64,000 bases of DNA from NCBI RefSeq assembly GCF_020382885.2, contig NC_058516.1:11089902-11153901 (forward strand), given 5' to 3'. The DNA is from Scatophagus argus (lineage: Eukaryota; Chordata; Actinopteri; Scatophagidae). This document shows, one piece after another, positions 59,016-64,000 of the stretch; within the stretch, counting starts at the first letter, position 1, and each line of letters opens with the position of its first letter. The notes under the pieces were generated by a model. The model had not been told where the DNA came from and searched no databases. It saw nothing but the letters and a program-made list of their open reading frames with translations. Both the position numbers and the translations under genes were made by a program.

Positions 59016-62000
59016 TTAGGGCTCTCCTTCATTGATGAAGCTGAGCTGGGTGGTGTGCTCCCCCCACTCCACCTCTTGCAGGTTCAGGAGAGGTTCTCGG
59101 GGGCGCAATGCCATGCTGGAGGGTTGGGAAATGGAGCGGGGACGTGACCTAGGTTTAAACTCAGACTTGGGATGGAACTGGAGCTGGGTCTCTGACTGGG
59201 ACATGGGTGGGAGGTGAGACTCACTAACAGGTCCAGGTGATAAGTCTACCAAAAGGGGAGTGATAGATGACGGGTGCCTTAATGAAGATAGAGAAGGGAT
59301 GGAAGGGGAGGAGCAAGGATGTGACATAGCTAGGTGGTGCTCATGGGGAGAACTGTTGAGGGACGGGGGAGCTGAGCAATGAGAGACTAAGGGAGCGGCA
59401 CTGGCCCGATGAGAATTCTTTGAGGAGACGGGTTGAGGGGGTGACCACTGAAGCGGATCGAACTCTCCTTGTAAGACCTTTATCACACTCAGCGGAGGAG
59501 AGGACTGTTCGGGTACCAGGATGGATGGAGGATTTTGTTCGTCTGAACAGTCCGCAGGTGCATGTTGGGTAAGAAGAGGTGGGGCAGGGGAGCAGCTGTG
59601 TGAGGATACGCTGGGAGGCGGAGTCACCAGCAGCGTGGAGGTGTTTTGGAGCAGGGGTTTGAGAAGACGCGTCATTTCCTGTAGCTCCTGACTGACTGCA
59701 GTCACCTGACGGGAGAGGACGTTCATCTGGAGAGAGTCACAAACAAACGCTGGTGTCTTTGCGTTCTGAGGAAGTCCACTTACACTTCAAATTGAGGTTA
59801 TTGTAATGCAACTGAGTCAGATGCTGCCTCATAGCGGCAATTAGATACAGCAATTTAGATTGAGCTGAATTAATTCTCTCACACTTTCAGTCTTGGCTCA
59901 AGAATTGCATTTTTGTATTAAATTTGCTTGTATTTATGAATGCATTCTTTCTCTCTTTTATTGAACAACCACAGGGGGTGTACTATAAAGTATCCATCCA
60001 TTTTCTATACCGCTTATCCGTAAGGGTCGCGGGGGAGCTGGAGCCTATCCCAGCTAGCTAAGGGCGAGAGGCGGGGTTCACCCTGGACTGGTCGCCAGTC
60101 AATCGCAGGGCCAACACACAAAGACAGACAACCACACACTCTCACACTCACACCTAGGGGGCAATGTAGAGTAGCCAGTTAACCTAATGTGCATGTTTTT
60201 GGGATTGTGGGAGGAAGCCGGAGTACCTGGAGAAAACCCACGCAGGCACAGGGAGAACATGCAAACTCCACATAGAAGGGCCCAGACCGGGATTCGAACC
60301 TGGAACCCTCTTGCTATGAGGCGACAGTGCTAACCACTGCACCACGTTCAGAGGTTACGCAAAGTGTCTCAGACTGACATCGCCTATAAACCGCTCTGCC
60401 GTTTCACTGACCCTCTATGAGCTATATAGCAATATAAATTCAGTAGCTAATAACTTGCTGAGCCGTACATTAGGGATGTCACCAAACAAAGTGGATCAAT
60501 ATGGATTCAGCTGGTGATGCAGAAAGTCGCTTGTTCCTCCTGCTTGCTTCGGGTAATAGTAACATTTAAAATTTTACACAGCATATCCTTCCATGCATGA
60601 AAAGAACGATGAAGGCACAGCAACCGCAGACCAGTCTGGATGGAGTCCATTTTAAACTGTTTAGAAAATGGGACAGCGTTAATGCAGTATAATGTTTAAA
60701 TGTACTGCATCGACTTTAAGGTTTTAGGACTCCCTGATGTGCATTTGTCATGTTAATAATAAACAAATAAATGGGACGCTGAGAGTGCATTTAGTGGTAA
60801 AATAAATATATAAAATTAGGAACCAACCACCACTTTTGTGTGAAAACTGACAGAAGCAGAAGGCCTGAGTTAATAAAGATGGGAGATAATCACTGCTGTT
60901 TTCCTCTTCATCTCTGACTGTTAGGTTTTGTTGAGCCAGCTCACGTAAAGAAAGAAAACAAGTAAACATTTGAATAGAAAGACCACATTAAAGATTAATG
61001 AGGCGTCATATTCGTACAGTGAAATCTGTGAGGTTTTTTTTGGGAGGGGGGGTGCATCTGATAGAAACTCCAGGTTTCTAACAGCATCATAAACAATTAA
61101 ACAGGTGAAATTTGATACAACAACGGCGAATGATCTGAATGGACTTGTAAATTATTTAAAAAATCACTTTACATTAATCAGCTCTTTATAGCCTCTGGAC
61201 TAATAATAATAATAATAATAATAATAATTTTGAAATACATAACAGCATTTAACCAGGGGATCATGGCCAGTTAGGTTTTGTCAGCACATTATTAGCATTT
61301 CATAAACTATTTTGTCATTTCTAATTAACAATATTGTATTTTCTTTTCCTGTAAAATCAAGCCTCACCTCATGTTTTAGCTTAGCGATAGCCTGCACGGT
61401 GTCATCCTCATCGTGGGCTCCTGTAGACATAACATGCAAGTGAAGACAACAATTAGATTCATTTTAAAAAAAATTTCTTTGTAGCTCCATAGACCGAAGA
61501 TGGTATTTCATTTTAATGCGATAAGGTCAGGATATGTGTGTGTGTGTGTGAACCTGAGGCTGCTGAACCAGGGCTGGGTAGGAAAGTCTGAGGAGAAAAA
61601 TCAAACTTCTGAACCGACCCGCTTTGGTTTTCTGCCTCGATGCCATCCACAAACCTGAGGACGGATGGGAAGAGCGAATCGATGATTTTCATACTCAACA
61701 ACAAGTTAACAAAGCAAGTAATTCTCACGTGAAACATCTGACTTGAAAACCTAGAGATGGAGTTAAACTTCTAAATCTCACATCAGTAAACAGCGCTGTT
61801 TAAAACAAAGGAACCAATAATTCAATTCAATTCAGTTTATTTATATAGCGCCAATTCACAACAAAAGTTATCTCATGACACTTTCCAATTAGAGCAGGTC
61901 TAGACCAAACTCTTTAATTAAATTGTAATACAGAGAGCCCAACATTCCCCCTTGAGCAAGCACTTGGCGACAGTGGCAAAAGGAAAAACTGCCTTTTAGA

Positions 62001-63311
62001 AGGCAGAAACCTCGGAGCAGACCCCGGCTCAAGATGGGCGGCCATCTTGACTTGTTTAGCTTGTTTGTTTCCACCTGCTCCTTATATAGATAACATAAAA
62101 GATCCCACATATCCCTTGTGACTTTATATTGTTGATAAAAGCATGATGGTTTCATCAATAAAGCGACAAATAAAATGTCATGGGATTCATCTTCAGGGGA
62201 CGACCAATATCAACAAATAATAACTGTTTTGTTTGTAATAAAGATTTAATATTTTAAGTAGGGCAAAAATAAGCCTGTCTAACTGTGCAGCGTACTCGCT
62301 CTGAATCTTTTTTCCTCTCGTTACTGAACGTGTAAGCTGATCGTACAAGCGTTTCACTGCCCGATGAAGCTGCGTGTCGAGTAAACAAGTGAAAACAGCA
62401 TAAATTAAATCAGAACAACAAACAAAAATGTTTGAAGCGACGAGGAAGGCCTTTTGTTTCCGCTATCTACAAAGCATCACACTGTTCCTGCTCTCTACAA
62501 ACTCTATCACATCATCAAGATATCAAACTGATAGTCACAGTTGACAGGTGTAGTATTACATAATGGGATTTTCTTTTTTTCACATCTGTCATCTCAGAGC
62601 AAAGACCAAACATAGAAATATGGACTTTTTCTGTGAAATGGTTTGCTGTAAGTGCACTGGACACTATATTAGTTAATATTTAAGGGAATTGCATAAGGCT
62701 TATATTTCAGACTTAGAATTCTGAGTTATAGAGCGTACGAGTAAGCGCAGGCCAGCCAATATTAAAATGATTTATTTAATCAAATCAAATTTAAATTTTA
62801 CTTTTGTGCTGTGTGATGTATGACAAAAAAAACAAATTTTCAGGGTACTTAAAAGTCAAACACTACTATGATAGTGATATGAGCTCTGATGTGGGCTTCA
62901 CAGGGGGGATTGGTCAGTTAAATATAAAAGACAAAAAAAGATCAAATTATGAAATGCGAGTACTGTAAAAAAAAAAATCCTCACAAGTCACAAAGAAAGC
63001 AGATGAAATTCTACCACTAAATAAATGGTTCCTTACCGAGGGCTGAGGTCCGGCTGCAGGCAGCTGAAGCTCACCACTGGGATCTGCAGGCTGGCAGGCC
63101 GGGTTTGATCGCTCGCTGGCCTGAAGGTTCTCGCCGGCAGCAGCGGGGAACGCAGAGGGGAACGCAGGGGAGATCGCAGGCCCCGCCCTAACCTACCCGG
63201 GGGAGGCATCTTGGGGAGAGGGGAATGTTCACCCTCCGACCCTGATCCCTCTTCATCCTCCTTGATGGATGGAAGCTTCTTCATAATCCCGCCATTGCTC
63301 TCACAATCTGC
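59016..63311 (-). CDS. KCNH voltage-gated potassium channel, ELK subfamily, C-terminal four exons
   Basis: Exons 63311-63037, 61654-61554, 61420-61368 and 59726-59016 join in frame (1140 nt, 379 residues plus stop). ELK channels (KCNH3, KCNH4, KCNH8) are plasma-membrane tetramers that set neuronal excitability. Diagnostic strings are MKKLPSIKEDEEGSGSEGE, DLSPR/FVDGIEAEN (other ELKs read LSPR-VDGIEDG), and a coiled coil AIAKLKHEMNVLSRQVTAVS continuing to RLLKPLLQ. A long Ser/Pro-rich low-complexity tail then ends FINEGEP. The transmembrane, PAS and cyclic-nucleotide-binding-like parts lie outside the window to the right. The coil is closest to KCNH4 or KCNH3 in my reading, but I do not assign a paralogue. 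A triple RSPL repeat (LRSPLRSPLRSPL) is unusual. Confidence 0.88.
59993..60348 (+). repeat. Dispersed fish repeat in the last KCNH intron
   Basis: Full-length copy of the repeat at 42170-42530, starting ATCCATTTTCTATACCGC and ending CAGTGCTAACCACTGCACCA. The two agree closely, suggesting recent spread. Confidence 0.88.
61200..61228 (+). repeat. (AAT)n microsatellite
   Basis: About ten TAA/AAT units in a KCNH intron. A (GT)n tract also sits at about 61535-61550, next to the donor of the upstream exon. Confidence 0.95.
61818..62045 (-). mobile_element. L2-like LINE 3' end in a KCNH intron
   Basis: AATTCAATTCAATTCAGTTT and TATATAGCGCCAATTCACAA are the complement of the classic fish L2 terminus (TTGGCGCTATATAAATAAA with ATTG repeats). 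The body follows to GGGCGGCCATCTTGAC. It is 5'-truncated, with no ORF left. Confidence 0.85.
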
Positions 63312-63320
63312 CTGAGGAGT

Positions 63321-63343
63321 GGGGGGGGGGGGGGGGGGGGGGG
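63321..63343 (+). repeat. Poly(G) tract, 23 bases
   Basis: An uninterrupted run of G on the plus strand. On the minus strand it is poly(C) and forms the polypyrimidine tract of the KCNH acceptor ACTCCTCAG at 63312. Confidence 0.95.
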
Positions 63344-64000
63344 CAAGATATGATAAAACCAAAAGTAATTACTTGGAAAAGAGAACAATGGAGAATTGGA
63401 TGGAGAATTTCCACAAATCAAATGTGTAAAATATGCATTTTGACGGTTTTTGTGTGGTATGAGAGACACAAGGATTTTTGAGAGCAGCAGTTCACTCTTT
63501 GACCAGGTGGGGGAACTATTGAGCCACTGAAAGCATCACTGACACTGAAACAGTTCACCATTCACAATAACTGCAATGGCGCTGATATCCATTCAGTTTA
63601 TAGGCAGTGCTGAGTTCTCATTCATTCTCATTCAAAAACCAAGCAAGCATCCATATTCTTCCTTACCGCAAGTTTTTTTTTCCTGTATTCTCACATGAAC
63701 TCTGTTTATGACTTCTAACTAGTCATATCTGAACAGACTGTACAATTACAATTACAGTATTCAGCCTGCTGTTACTGGTAATATTATTTATATTTATTAT
63801 TTATATTCTCAGCACCTTCTCTGGACGCATCTGATGAAAACACCAGCAACCAAATTACATTTTCTCTTTTCCCTCTTTTATTTCCCCCACTACTCCCATC
63901 CCCCTCCCCTCCATTTCCCCCATTACCACCACTCTTCCTTGTCTCTCCCCTCTATTTGTTGTCTTCTCCATCCTGTCTTTTTTGCTCACGTGCCCGGCTG
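63344..64000. other. KCNH intron, nothing further recognised
   Basis: The sequence has ordinary composition and then a pyrimidine-rich stretch at 63870-63990 (CCCTCTTTT, CCCCCTCCCCTCC). No exon can be supported before the window ends. Confidence 0.4.

Overview
The window is vertebrate, almost certainly teleost, nuclear DNA. It holds intron-split genes with GT-AG junctions, a fish-type NLR of the FISNA-NACHT-LRR-B30.2 class, a fish-type C2H2 zinc-finger gene, the 3' exons of an ELK-type KCNH potassium channel, and many fish interspersed repeats (L2-like and other LINE 3' ends, tRNA-derived SINEs, a Penelope-like fragment). All four recognisable gene loci (STAT1 relic, NLR, zinc finger, KCNH) lie on the minus strand. 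Nothing bacterial or CRISPR-like is present.

Layout. 1-1201: unique flank with two GT microsatellites. 1202-20173: seven head-to-tail copies of a 2.7-kb unit. Every unit carries three CTCF-like motifs, a promoter-like GC island with a splice donor, and a conserved 36-codon frame behind a splice acceptor. 21371-22885: a plus-strand TATA-box, multi-exon, polyadenylated transcription unit that looks noncoding. 23060-29229: a 6.2-kb AT-rich minisatellite of about 25-bp monomers. 29400-30923 (perhaps to 32.2 kb): a decayed, collapsed STAT1 copy. 31-45 kb: a repeat-rich interval of LINE, SINE and Penelope-like fragments, one acidic reading frame at 36.8 kb, a transposase-like relic at 39.4-40.2 kb and a small zinc-finger fragment at 41.2 kb.

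45430-52208: a complete ten-exon NLRC3-like gene. I could trace its reading frame through all nine junctions (3615 nt, 1204 residues). 55022-57181: a complete two-exon C2H2 zinc-finger gene (529 residues). 59016-63311: the last four exons of an ELK-subfamily KCNH channel, continuing upstream beyond the window.

Functionally, the recognisable host loci lean to innate immunity (STAT1 relic, NLR) beside a transcription factor and a neuronal channel, with no operon-like cooperation. The most unusual part is the left third: a macrosatellite with 21 CTCF-like motifs, a spliced noncoding unit and a large minisatellite side by side. It resembles in architecture the CTCF-bound macrosatellites known from mammals (for example DXZ4), but without sequence evidence of common origin.
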